Shown in pieces: positions 42,184-50,556 of a DNA stretch of 64,000 nucleotides; the stretch's first letter is position 1; the number at the start of each line of letters is the position of its first letter. The stretch is from an uncultured Lachnospiraceae bacterium (lineage in GTDB: Bacteria; Bacillota; Clostridia; Lachnospirales; Lachnospiraceae), in contig CAKRHW010000001.1 of NCBI GenBank assembly GCA_934339365.1, forward strand, positions 310,001 to 374,000. The letters run 5' to 3'. Made by a program: the position numbers and the translations under genes. The notes beneath the pieces were generated by a model, which was given only the letters and a program-made list of their open reading frames with translations, was not told the origin of the DNA and made no database searches.

Positions 42184-43382
42184 TCCTGTTTCTCCTTTCC
42201 TATTAATTCTTCTGCAAGTTCCTGAAAGGCTTTCAAAGATCTCTGTATCGTTTCATACGCAACGCAATAAGCAATTCTTACATACCCCGGACAGGCAAAA
42301 GAAGATCCCGGAACAATAATAATATTTTTCTTCTTGGCCTCCCGGCAAAATTCTTTTTCGTCCTTACATGGTGATTTTACAAACAGATAAAAAGCACCTT
42401 CTGGTTTGATACATTCAAATCCATATGATTTTAATGATTCATACAGAAGCTTTCTATTCCTGTCGTAATATGCAATATCTGTCGATTCCTCTAAACATCT
42501 TGCTACTGCTTTCTGCATCAGGGATGGGGCATTTACAAATCCAAGAACTCTTGTAGCAATGGCGGCCCCTGTAATCACATCATCCGCATCATCCATTTCA
42601 GATGGCAGCACCAGGTAACCGATTCTTTCTCCCGGAAGTGAAAGCGATTTACTAAAAGAATATCCTACAATTGTATTTCTGTAATAGTTCGTCAGATATG
42701 GAACTTCCACACCATCAAAAGCTAATTCTCTGTATGGTTCATCTGAAATCAGATAAATAGAAGTCTGATATTCCTTTTGTTTTCTTTCTAAGATCTCTGC
42801 CATCTTCTGAATGGTCTCTTCACTATAGACAACACCTGTCGGATTATTTGGTGTATTAACAATAACAGCTTTTGTTTTTGCTGTTAACTTCTTTTCAAAC
42901 TGAGCTAAATTAGGCTGGAATGTTTTCGTATCCGGTTCAACTTCAATTAAAACACCATCATAATTATCCACATATGCACGATACTCTAAAAAATAAGGTG
43001 CAAACGTCACAACTTCGTCTCCCGGATTAAGAAGTGTTTTTAAAATGGAATTTAAACCACCTGCTGCACCAACGGTCATACAAATGTTATTCTCTGTAAA
43101 ATGAGTTCCAAATCTTTTATTTAAAGATTTTGCAATTTCACTCCTTACCTCTGGATAACCTGCGTTACTCATATATCCATGCACTTCATAAGAAGATTCT
43201 GTATCTAAAATATCCTTTATTGCCTCATCAACTTTTTCTGGTGCCGGAACATTTGGATTTCCCAAACTAAAATCATATACATTCTCTGGTCCATAAAGTG
43301 CTGCAAGTCTTTTTCCTTCTTCAAACATCTCTCTAATTGCAGAATTATTGCTTGCAAGCTTCTTCATTTTTTCTGAAATCAT
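42180..43382 (-). CDS. Class I/II PLP-dependent aminotransferase
   Basis: 400 residues of the aspartate-aminotransferase superfamily: D-F-S-L-G-N-P-N-V near 39-47, N-T-P-N-N-P-T-G-V, S-D-E-P-Y-R-E, and the PLP-lysine in S-F-S-K-S-L-S-L-P-G-E-R-I-G-Y. The final Arg that binds the substrate carboxylate is in Y-V-R-I-A-Y-C. The exact amino donor is not clear. It lies between glmM and hisC and overlaps hisC by four bases, so both aminotransferases are made together. Confidence 0.88.
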   Translation of the reverse strand: MISEKMKKLASNNSAIREMFEEGKRLAALYGPENVYDFSLGNPNVPAPEKVDEAIKDILDTESSYEVHGYMSNAGYPEVRSEIAKSLNKRFGTHFTENNICMTVGAAGGLNSILKTLLNPGDEVVTFAPYFLEYRAYVDNYDGVLIEVEPDTKTFQPNLAQFEKKLTAKTKAVIVNTPNNPTGVVYSEETIQKMAEILERKQKEYQTSIYLISDEPYRELAFDGVEVPYLTNYYRNTIVGYSFSKSLSLPGERIGYLVLPSEMDDADDVITGAAIATRVLGFVNAPSLMQKAVARCLEESTDIAYYDRNRKLLYESLKSYGFECIKPEGAFYLFVKSPCKDEKEFCREAKKKNIIIVPGSSFACPGYVRIAYCVAYETIQRSLKAFQELAEELIGKEKQE

Positions 43383-43399
43383 TCGCTATTCACCCTTTC

Positions 43400-44749
43400 T
43401 TATTCGCTCAGACAATATCCCTTTTCCTTAATAACTGCTACAACCTGATCTACGTATTTTTTACAAATCTCATCTGTCGTTGCTTCTACCATCACACGTA
43501 CTACCGGCTCTGTACCACTTTCACGTACCAAAATTCTTCCTTCTTCTCCTAATTCTTTTGCTACCTGTGCTACCTTTGCCTGTACGTCCGCATCTTCCTG
43601 TGCCTCTTTCTTATCCGTAACACGTACATTTTGCAATAACTGTGGATAAATTTTTACCTCTTCTGCAAGCTTTGACAATGTCGTCTTTTTTTCTAATAAA
43701 ACTTCCATAATCTTTAAAGAAGTTAAGATTCCATCTCCGGTAGTTGCATACTTACTAAAAATAATATGACCAGACTGTTCACCACCTAAACGATGTCCAT
43801 GATTGCTCATATTCTCGTATACATATTTATCACCAACTGCAGTCTTCTCATAAGAGATTCCTTCCCTGTCAAATGCTTTATACAGGCCAAGATTAGACAT
43901 AATCGTAGTCACAACGGTATTATTAATAAGTTCACCGGTTTCCTTCATATATTTACCACAAATATATAAAATCATATCGCCATCGACAAGATTTCCTTTT
44001 TCATCTACACAAAGGCAGCGGTCCGCATCGCCATCATAAGCAAATCCAACATCTAAACCATTCTCTACTACATACTTCTGTAATGATTCAATATGTGTAG
44101 AACCACAATTCGTATTGATATTCGTTCCATCCGGCTGATTATGAATCACGTGTGTCTCTGCGCCTAATGCATCAAAAACACTCTTAGCAATATTAGAGGA
44201 ACTGCCATTTGCACAGTCGAGTCCAACCTTCTTTCCTTTGTAGGAACGGATTGCCAAAGATATCAGATAACCCATATAACGGTTTCTTCCAGCGGAATAA
44301 TCAGTTGTCTTTCCGATATTTTCTCTCGTTGCAAATGGAATCTCTTCCATTTCTCCATCTAAATATTTCTCTATTTCAACAATCACAGATTCTTCTAATT
44401 TTTCTCCCTTAGAATTAATCACTTTAATTCCATTATCATAAAACGGATTATGACTTGCAGAAATCATAATTCCGCAGTCAAAATCTTCTGTTCTGACCAC
44501 ATAAGAAACACTCGGTGTAGTAGTAACATGTAACAGATATACATCTGCACCTGAAGCTGTCAGGCCCGCAACCAATGAATATTCAAACATATAGCTGCTT
44601 CTTCTTGTATCTTTTCCAATTGCAACCGTACACTTCTTATTCCGTCCGTAATACCATCCTAAAAATCGTCCTACTTTGTATGCATGTTCCACAGTCAGAT
44701 TCACATTCGCCTCTCCGCGGAATCCATCTGTGCCAAAATACTTGCCCAT
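43400..44749 (-). CDS. glmM: Phosphoglucosamine mutase
   Basis: 449 residues, standard GlmM length: F-G-T-D-G-F-R-G-E-A-N near 5-15, the phosphoserine S99 in I-S-A-S-H-N-P-F, metal-binding D-G-D-A-D-R-C near 240, sugar loop G-G-E-Q-S-G-H-I and phosphate-binding R-E-S-G-T-E-P. It interconverts glucosamine-6-P and glucosamine-1-P for UDP-GlcNAc, feeding murA. It is first in a run with two aminotransferases. GGAGGC precedes the ATG. Confidence 0.95.
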   Translation of the reverse strand: MGKYFGTDGFRGEANVNLTVEHAYKVGRFLGWYYGRNKKCTVAIGKDTRRSSYMFEYSLVAGLTASGADVYLLHVTTTPSVSYVVRTEDFDCGIMISASHNPFYDNGIKVINSKGEKLEESVIVEIEKYLDGEMEEIPFATRENIGKTTDYSAGRNRYMGYLISLAIRSYKGKKVGLDCANGSSSNIAKSVFDALGAETHVIHNQPDGTNINTNCGSTHIESLQKYVVENGLDVGFAYDGDADRCLCVDEKGNLVDGDMILYICGKYMKETGELINNTVVTTIMSNLGLYKAFDREGISYEKTAVGDKYVYENMSNHGHRLGGEQSGHIIFSKYATTGDGILTSLKIMEVLLEKKTTLSKLAEEVKIYPQLLQNVRVTDKKEAQEDADVQAKVAQVAKELGEEGRILVRESGTEPVVRVMVEATTDEICKKYVDQVVAVIKEKGYCLSE

Positions 44750-44800
44750 ATAAGCCTCCTTCTATATCATTCACTTATTTTTAAATTTAGACCTTGTTTC

Positions 44801-44829
44801 ATCATACCAAATATTATAGTTTTTGGCAA
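44801..44829 (-). promoter_or_regulatory. Promoter of glmM
   Basis: Minus strand TTGCCA, 17 bases ending in TGG, TATGAT (extended -10). The -35 lies inside the last codons of the small zinc-ribbon gene. Confidence 0.65.
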
Positions 44830-45008
44830 TAACTGTGGGCTAAATTGCTCCGTTCTTCTAACGTTAAGTTCATCCATTCTTCATATGTAATTTTTGCTTC
44901 CTCCATTTTCTGATTACAGCTCCTGCATATATTTACATCTTTTCTTCTTGTACTTTTACTTACCAGTACAAACTTCTCGCAATTTTTACATAAATAAATT
45001 TTAATCAT
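44814..45008 (-). CDS. Small zinc-ribbon protein, 64 residues
   Basis: The protein begins M-I-K-I-Y-L-C-K-N-C-E-K-F and has a second pair I-C-R-S-C-N, giving a four-Cys zinc ribbon within residues 7-31. The rest is helical with the motif T-Y-E-E-W-M-N-L-T-L-E-E-R-S-N-L. GAGGAG sits four to five bases before the ATG, so 45008 is chosen over 45041. Function unknown; a nucleic-acid or protein-binding adaptor is possible. It precedes glmM but glmM appears to have its own promoter. Confidence 0.7.
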   Translation of the reverse strand: MIKIYLCKNCEKFVLVSKSTRRKDVNICRSCNQKMEEAKITYEEWMNLTLEERSNLAHSYCQKL

Positions 45009-45115
45009 AACTCCTCTTTTCTTTCTTCTGTCTTTTGACACACATTTTGTCCTGCCTTTCCTATTTTACACTATCTTTTTTCCTTTTTTTGTCGAAGTAC
45101 GTCGACTGAAAAAAA

Positions 45116-45144
45116 GTGACATTTTTTCATTCTCTTGTTATAAT
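45116..45144 (+). promoter_or_regulatory. Strong promoter of the small coiled-coil gene
   Basis: GTGACA, 17 bases, TATAAT. Predicted transcript start near 45151, leaving a leader of about 138 bases. GTCGA / TCGAC (45091-45106) forms a dyad just upstream. Confidence 0.7.
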
Positions 45145-45155
45145 ATAGTTGTAAA

Positions 45156-45185
45156 TAGATAGTTTCTATTTCCCATTACTATCTA
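45156..45185 (+). promoter_or_regulatory. Inverted repeat at the transcript start
   Basis: Perfect 8-base arms TAGATAGT / ACTATCTA with a 14-base gap, beginning about five bases after the predicted transcript start. It could be a 5'-terminal RNA hairpin or an operator. Confidence 0.45.
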
Positions 45186-45288
45186 CGAATTATTTGTTAG
45201 CAACATTTACACGCATCGTATACTGCTTTATTTTAGTATCATTATTTATAATGTGCATAACAGAATCTCTTAGAAAGGACGATATAAC

Positions 45289-45486
45289 ATGGAAAATGTG
45301 AATTCGAATATGGATTCGATAAAGGATAGGTTAAAAACATTAGAAACTGAAAATGCGATTTTACGAAAAAAATTAGAATATGAATCTGCCAAACATAAAG
45401 ACTGGAAAAAACTCGCCATGAGTTTTCATGATACGTTATGGAAGATGATAGATCATTATATGATAGCCGAAAAAAATCACGGGTAG
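45289..45486 (+). CDS. Small coiled-coil protein, 65 residues
   Basis: Begins M-E-N-V-N-S-N-M-D-S-I-K-D-R-L and continues as a heptad-like charged helix L-K-T-L-E-T-E-N-A-I-L-R-K-K-L, then an amphipathic end with K-D-W-K-K-L-A-M-S-F-H. The short coiled coil resembles DivIC/SlyX-like small dimerisation helices, but I do not recognise a family. AAAGGAC lies about nine bases before the ATG. It has a strong promoter, a structured leader and a terminator that overlaps its stop codon, so it is a complete, independent unit. Confidence 0.7.
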   Translation: MENVNSNMDSIKDRLKTLETENAILRKKLEYESAKHKDWKKLAMSFHDTLWKMIDHYMIAEKNHG

Positions 45487-45506
45487 CAGCTGCTCCCGTG
45501 ATTTTT
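45475..45506. terminator. Terminator overlapping the small gene stop codon
   Basis: Arms AATCACGGG / CCCGTGATT with an inner AGCAGCTGCT self-complementary part and T-run; the TAG stop is inside the hairpin. It also serves the convergent SseB-like gene. Confidence 0.85.
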
Positions 45507-45509
45507 AAA

Positions 45510-46442
45510 TTAATTTTTCTTTCTGAAAATATGAAATTTCTTCTTTTCTGTTTTCTCTGGTTCTAAAGTCTCTTCCGTCTCTTCTTTTTCCTGTTGCTTC
45601 TTTTCTTCCTGTTTCTGCTGTGCTTTTAAAACAAAATCATCCTCTCTGTCATAAAACGGAGTACTATCTTTTGCTGCACTTTCTCCAAATCGGTCTGTAA
45701 CAGATACCATATTTAACTTTGTCATATCATCAAGACGATCTCTTGCTGCACCTGCAATTCCTCTAAAAATCTCATTCAGTTCCTGTTCTGAATCTAAATC
45801 GGCGTCAATGACAATTAAATATCCCGGAACTTCATTCTGAATCATAACACGAAGCCATGCTTTTTTTACCTGCTCCATAGTACGCAGATACTCTCTGATA
45901 TCTTCTGCAAGCATAACCGGAAATTCCTGTGGATCACCAATCATCACTTTTTCTCCCGGTTTAAATCTCTGCTGGCGTATTCCATTTACAACATCTTCTT
46001 TTTTATTTCTAAGATGATTTACTGTTTCACGATTCAAAATAACATTATCTGAAAATGGATTCACTACAAATCCCTCTGCATTTTTATTATTGTCCATCAT
46101 TAAAAGATAATCTTCAAAATTCATAAGAACGGTTGTCGGATCCTCTTCCCCAAAGATTCCCCACTTATGTACTTCTTCCATATCGGTAAATGCAGGATAA
46201 AATAACTGGCCATTCGGTGCTGATAATAATGGAAACTGTATCTTTGCCTGATCATCTACAAACTGCTCTCCCTCATCATTCGTCTGAATCTCAGCCTCAA
46301 TATTTACCACAATCAATAATCGTGCACGCATTGCAATTTCTTCATAAACTCTTCCTATGGTTTCTGAAGTTTTTTCTGCTTTTGCATCCTGCATATATTT
46401 TTTTAAATCTGGATTTTCTATTATCTGGTTCACTCTTAACAT
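45510..46442 (-). CDS. SseB-family protein
   Basis: 310 residues. Two halves resemble the SseB N- and C-terminal domains: F-P-L-L-S-A-P-N-G-Q-L-F-Y-P-A-F-T-D with G-F-V-V-N-P-F in about 70-130, and P-G-Y-L-I-V-I-D-A-D in the second half. The last 45 residues are a Lys/Glu-rich tail. E. coli SseB affects serine sensitivity; the molecular role is unknown. It is downstream of a DUF6483-like gene in the same direction. The ribosome binding site is weak and distant. Confidence 0.78.
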   Translation of the reverse strand: MLRVNQIIENPDLKKYMQDAKAEKTSETIGRVYEEIAMRARLLIVVNIEAEIQTNDEGEQFVDDQAKIQFPLLSAPNGQLFYPAFTDMEEVHKWGIFGEEDPTTVLMNFEDYLLMMDNNKNAEGFVVNPFSDNVILNRETVNHLRNKKEDVVNGIRQQRFKPGEKVMIGDPQEFPVMLAEDIREYLRTMEQVKKAWLRVMIQNEVPGYLIVIDADLDSEQELNEIFRGIAGAARDRLDDMTKLNMVSVTDRFGESAAKDSTPFYDREDDFVLKAQQKQEEKKQQEKEETEETLEPEKTEKKKFHIFRKKN

Positions 46443-46499
46443 TACTTTTTACCACGCCTTTCCGTATCAAATTCTTTGATACTATCCTTTTGCCTTCTC

Positions 46500-46883
46500 T
46501 TATCGGTTGGAAGAAAATACATCTAAAATACTGTCTACACCATATTTTTCAGAAACACTTCTGACACCCATCTGAATCTCTTCTCTGCTGTAATCATGTT
46601 CCTCAAGGAAATCATCATCCTTTTCATTTAGATGAGAATAAAATAATAATGCAATCTTTAATGCTTCTTTATCTTTTCCATCTACAATCTCATATAACTG
46701 ATTCTCTGCTTCATTGATCTCTCCCCTGTCAATCATGCGGATAAAATCATCATATGAATCTCGTCCTTCTCTCGTCTGCAGTACTTCTTCCTTTGGTGTG
46801 TCAGCATCAATATGAAATACAAGTTTTAATATCGTGCGGATTGCCTCACTAATTACTCTCATAATAAAATCCTGTTTAAACAT
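46500..46883 (-). CDS. DUF6483-like small protein
   Basis: 127 residues beginning M-F-K-Q-D-F-I-M-R-V-I-S-E-A-I-R, an all-helical protein with an amphipathic start and the motif D-R-G-E-I-N-E-A-E-N-Q-L-Y. It resembles the DUF6483 family of Firmicutes; no function is known. The ATG at 46883 is preferred because GGAGGAG lies right before it. It is 57 bases upstream of the SseB-like gene, so the two are likely co-transcribed. Confidence 0.65.
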   Translation of the reverse strand: MFKQDFIMRVISEAIRTILKLVFHIDADTPKEEVLQTREGRDSYDDFIRMIDRGEINEAENQLYEIVDGKDKEALKIALLFYSHLNEKDDDFLEEHDYSREEIQMGVRSVSEKYGVDSILDVFSSNR

Positions 46884-46993
46884 TTTCTCCTCCAATCATT
46901 ACACTCTTTTTCTGAGTCTACTGTTTCTATTTTGATACATTTTCAAAAAAAATCAATAGTTTTTTACATTGTTGTCTAAAATTTTTTATCATT

Positions 46994-48154
46994 TTAGTAA
47001 TTTAACTTAAATATGCTGTCATCTAACATGAATTTTGCCGTATTTCTCAAAACAAGAATATCTGTATATTCCTTTTCTGGTTTTAAAGTACTGATTCCAT
47101 TATGATAATATCTTGTATCAATAACTGTGACCTGTTCAAAATGATTCAGTAAAAATGGCAGCATACAGTGTGCATAGGAATCTTTTAAAACAAGAAGTTT
47201 CTTTCCATTGTGTATCGAAGTTTTAATATCCACAACCGGATGATTTCCATCTAAATACACCAGATACTTATCCTTTTCCTCTAAATGTTTTTTTACATAA
47301 ATATCCTTTTGAATTTTATTTTTATCTTTATTATATTGGAACAGTCCGTTATAGAGCACCTTATAAGAAATATTGCCCTTCCATTGATATAAATCAATTT
47401 CATCTGCCTCTTTTGCATAACAGATTTTTGACTGGTTTGTTCCTAAGAATGAATCCGAAACTTTCTCCTTTTTAAAGTCACTTAATGCATAAGGTTTTAT
47501 GCCACAGGCCTCTGCCCACTGTTCATAGCCATAATAAGCACCTAAAGCATTCCAGTGATGATCTGTTTTATAGTAAATATATTCTGACTTATGTGCTTCT
47601 AAACTCTCTGTCGCATCTAAAAATGTACCACCTGGAACAACAGACTGAATCTGTGTAAGTAATTTTGTTTCATCATATGGTACTGCAAAATCCGGTAGCT
47701 TTTCCTTTAAAATCATCGCTGCCGTTGGAACCATCATAACCTTCACATGATCATTCCCAAGCTTTTGTGCATAATTCGTAATAAATGTCCCAAGCTCTTC
47801 TACATTATCGGTAACCTGTTTTGTATCAAAAGACTCTTCATTATACTTCCGAATCAAATAGTTATCTTTTGCAAAATAAACATCATTCACATCTTTTTTC
47901 TGTAACAGCAATTCATTTCTCGTCTTAAGCTCCATAAACTGATCTCTCAAAATAAACTGATCGGATAAATACGTTTCATAATCCTTGCCAAAGCTTCCAT
48001 CAAAAAAGGGTTTCTTACTAAACTCCGGCATCTTTGCAAGATAACGGTTTTCCGTCTCTGATTTTTCTGTATCTGGTTTCAGCACAGTCCAAATGCTGAT
48101 TCCATAAATTAATGTCAGAAAAACTACGATTGGAATAATATGATTTTTCTTCAA
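46994..48154 (-). CDS. DHHW-family polysaccharide O-acetylation protein
   Basis: About 386 residues: one N-terminal membrane helix (near 5-22) followed by an extracytoplasmic SGNH/AlgX-like domain. The name-giving motif is T-D-H-H-W-N near residue 195-200, and K-D-S-Y-A-H near 325 supplies a probable catalytic Ser. These proteins act with MBOAT acyltransferases to acetylate exopolysaccharides or wall polymers. I prefer the TTG at 48154, eight bases after AGGAGG, to the GTG at 48163, which lies in that site. It is 12 bases after the MBOAT gene. Confidence 0.87.
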   Translation of the reverse strand: MKKNHIIPIVVFLTLIYGISIWTVLKPDTEKSETENRYLAKMPEFSKKPFFDGSFGKDYETYLSDQFILRDQFMELKTRNELLLQKKDVNDVYFAKDNYLIRKYNEESFDTKQVTDNVEELGTFITNYAQKLGNDHVKVMMVPTAAMILKEKLPDFAVPYDETKLLTQIQSVVPGGTFLDATESLEAHKSEYIYYKTDHHWNALGAYYGYEQWAEACGIKPYALSDFKKEKVSDSFLGTNQSKICYAKEADEIDLYQWKGNISYKVLYNGLFQYNKDKNKIQKDIYVKKHLEEKDKYLVYLDGNHPVVDIKTSIHNGKKLLVLKDSYAHCMLPFLLNHFEQVTVIDTRYYHNGISTLKPEKEYTDILVLRNTAKFMLDDSIFKLNY

Positions 48155-48166
48155 CTGTGCCACCTC

Positions 48167-49579
48167 CTAAAATCTGAAATATAAGAATGGATTAAATGAT
48201 GCATCTACTAAATATGCCACTGACAAAAGAAAAACTACCAGAATAAATATGCATTCGCAAACCATTCCTGTCGTTTCTCTTTTTTCTAAAATCTTTCGAC
48301 AAAGTTTTGCCGGAAAATCTGTAGATCCGATACATAAAATAAGAAGCAAAACAAGATTACTAACTAACAGATAGATTGCCGTATGGTCAACTAATCCTGC
48401 CTGTCCCATTCCAAACATTGCCTTAAAATATCCCATCTTTAAGTGCATATCCGGATAAGCAAAGATTGCCCATCCAAACACAACAAGAAGCATTGTATAA
48501 ACTCTTCCTACAAATCGTGGCACTTTTTCTAATACTTTTAGCAAAAATGTTTTCTCTAAAATCAAAAAGAATCCGAAATATACACCCCACAAAATGAAAT
48601 TCCATGCTGCTCCATGCCATAAACCGGTCAAAAACCATACTACACAAATATTTATAATCTGTCTTCGAATTCCTTTTCGGTTTCCTCCTAATGGAATATA
48701 CACATATTCCTTAAACCAGGTTCCTAAGGAAATATGCCATCTTCTCCAGAAATCTGTAATTGATTTTGACATATATGGATAATTAAAATTCTCTAAGAAC
48801 TTAAATCCAAACATCTCACCAAGTCCGATTGCCATATCTGAATATCCAGAAAAATCAAAATAAATCTGGAATGTATATGCAAGAATGCCAATCCATGCAC
48901 TCAGTGTAGAAAGTTCATCTGCTGCATAAGAACTAATCTGTGTCCAGACCAAGCCAATATTATTTGCAAGCAGGACTTTTTTCCCTAATCCTGTCATAAA
49001 ACGTTTGATTCCATAATTGAATTTTTCCGGTGTATGAATTCTCTTATTTAACTGATCTGCGATGGTCTGATAACGCACAATCGGTCCTGCAATCAATTGC
49101 GGGAACAATGCAACGTATGCACCAAAGGATATAATATTTTTTTGCACTTTTGCTTCTTTCCGATAAATATCAATGGTATACGACATCGTCTGAAAGGTAT
49201 AAAAAGAGATTCCGATAGGCAATGCCAGATGTGGCGAATGAATACCGGTTCCTAACAGATGATTGATATTGGTAATCAAAAAATCGGAATATTTAAAGAA
49301 ACATAACAGACCTAAATTAATCACTGCCGATATTCCAACAAAAATCTTTGCTTTGTTTTTTTCCCCCGCATCAATATAATGACCGGTAAAGTATCCACAT
49401 GTATAATCTAACACTGTGGAAAATAACATAAGTAATACATACACCGGTTCTCCCCATGCATAAAATACCAGACTAAAAAGAAATAAAACGAAATTCTTCA
49501 AATTCTTTGGTACGATAAAATAAACAATGAGAACCAATGGTAAAAAACGAAATAAAAATAATAAACTACTAAAAACCAC
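48167..49579 (-). CDS. MBOAT family O-acyltransferase (AlgI/DltB-like)
   Basis: 470-residue polytopic membrane protein with about ten to twelve helices. The MBOAT signature is visible as F-D-F-S-G-Y-S-D-M-A-I-G-L and W-R-R-W-H-I-S-L, with the conserved His in G-L-W-H-G-A-A-W-N. It should pass acyl groups across the membrane onto a polysaccharide, with the DHHW protein as outer transferase. GTG start with GGGAGG nine bases upstream. No polymer synthesis genes are next to it, so the acceptor cannot be named. Confidence 0.92.
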   Translation of the reverse strand: MVFSSLLFLFRFLPLVLIVYFIVPKNLKNFVLFLFSLVFYAWGEPVYVLLMLFSTVLDYTCGYFTGHYIDAGEKNKAKIFVGISAVINLGLLCFFKYSDFLITNINHLLGTGIHSPHLALPIGISFYTFQTMSYTIDIYRKEAKVQKNIISFGAYVALFPQLIAGPIVRYQTIADQLNKRIHTPEKFNYGIKRFMTGLGKKVLLANNIGLVWTQISSYAADELSTLSAWIGILAYTFQIYFDFSGYSDMAIGLGEMFGFKFLENFNYPYMSKSITDFWRRWHISLGTWFKEYVYIPLGGNRKGIRRQIINICVVWFLTGLWHGAAWNFILWGVYFGFFLILEKTFLLKVLEKVPRFVGRVYTMLLVVFGWAIFAYPDMHLKMGYFKAMFGMGQAGLVDHTAIYLLVSNLVLLLILCIGSTDFPAKLCRKILEKRETTGMVCECIFILVVFLLSVAYLVDASFNPFLYFRF

Positions 49580-49627
49580 TGACTATTTCCTCCCAATTTT
49601 CTCAAAATAACTTTAAAATCCGAAATG

Positions 49628-49656
49628 ATTATATACTAGATAATTTTATTTTACAA
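49628..49656 (-). promoter_or_regulatory. Promoter of the MBOAT-DHHW operon
   Basis: Minus strand TTGTAA, 17 bases, TATAAT. Confidence 0.65.
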
Positions 49657-49732
49657 GCGACTTTTCCGTATTGTCTAGTTTTTTTCTTGTACTTTTACAA
49701 ATCCTTTACATTTTCCATAAAAAATTTTTTAC

Positions 49733-49761
49733 TTTCCATTACGAACACTCTATGTTATGAT
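49733..49761 (+). promoter_or_regulatory. Promoter of the RluA-type gene
   Basis: TTTCCA, 17 bases, TATGAT. A perfect hairpin (arms TTTTTGCT / AGCAAAAA, loop TTT, 49783-49801) follows in the leader, about 20 bases from the predicted transcript start. Confidence 0.45.
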
Positions 49762-49827
49762 GTTTTCGTTAAAAACATAAAATTTTTGCTTTTAGCAAAA
49801 ACGATATTTTATAGAAAGGATATTTTT

Positions 49828-50508
49828 ATGCGTCCAAAGATTATATATGAAGATTCTAGTATCATTGTCTGTCAGAAACCGGCCGGATATGCATCACAGG
49901 CCGATCATTCTTTTCGAGAAGACATGGTGAGCTTCTTAAAAAAACATTTGGTAAAGGAATTACGAAAAAATAATGCTAACCTGTCAAAGGAACCATATTT
50001 AGGGATCATACACCGTTTAGACAAGCCAGTAAGCGGGATCCTTGTTTATGCCAAAACCAAAAAGGCTGCTGCATTTCTCTCTTCACAGGTATCAGGAAAT
50101 GGAAAAGAAAAAATGCAAAAAAAATACCATGCAACTGTGCATGGCCTGCTAAATGCCCCTGAATATGTAACACTTACCAATGAATTGGTATTCGATAAGC
50201 AAAAGAATTTTTCTTATGTCTCTGATGTCAAAACAGGCTCAAGTAAAACTGCCGTATTAAAATACCGTACCCTTCGTTCTTATCAAACGAAGCAGGGAGA
50301 GTTCCTTACCGACTTAGAAATTCTCCTTCTTACAGGCCGTCATCACCAGATACGGGTTCAACTCTCCCATCTTGGTTTTTCAATTGTAGGAGATAACAAA
50401 TATGGAACCTTAGATGACTCTAAGATTCCACTTTGTCTTTGTGCATATAGTCTTACATTTCTTCACCCTGATACGAAAAAGCCTGTAACCTTTACTTTTC
50501 AGGAATAA
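49828..50508 (+). CDS. RluA-family pseudouridine synthase
   Basis: 226 residues without an S4 domain. The catalytic Asp is in I-I-H-R-L-D-K-P-V-S-G-I near 65-76, and the family R-H-H-Q-I-R-V-Q-L-S-H motif is near 172. A short RluA-type enzyme like this modifies tRNA or rRNA; the site cannot be told from sequence. The frame is open to 49687, but the start is the ATG at 49828 with AAAGGA upstream. It is an independent unit, divergent from the MBOAT gene. Confidence 0.9.
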   Translation: MRPKIIYEDSSIIVCQKPAGYASQADHSFREDMVSFLKKHLVKELRKNNANLSKEPYLGIIHRLDKPVSGILVYAKTKKAAAFLSSQVSGNGKEKMQKKYHATVHGLLNAPEYVTLTNELVFDKQKNFSYVSDVKTGSSKTAVLKYRTLRSYQTKQGEFLTDLEILLLTGRHHQIRVQLSHLGFSIVGDNKYGTLDDSKIPLCLCAYSLTFLHPDTKKPVTFTFQE

Positions 50509-50521
50509 TTTTATAACCTCC

Positions 50522-50556
50522 AAAGCTGTTGTATGATAAATCTACAGCAGCTTTTA
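50522..50556. terminator. Hairpin between convergent genes
   Basis: Twelve-base arms (50522-50533 / 50543-50554) with one G-U pair; only a short T-run, so termination strength is uncertain. It overlaps the PHP gene stop. Confidence 0.5.
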
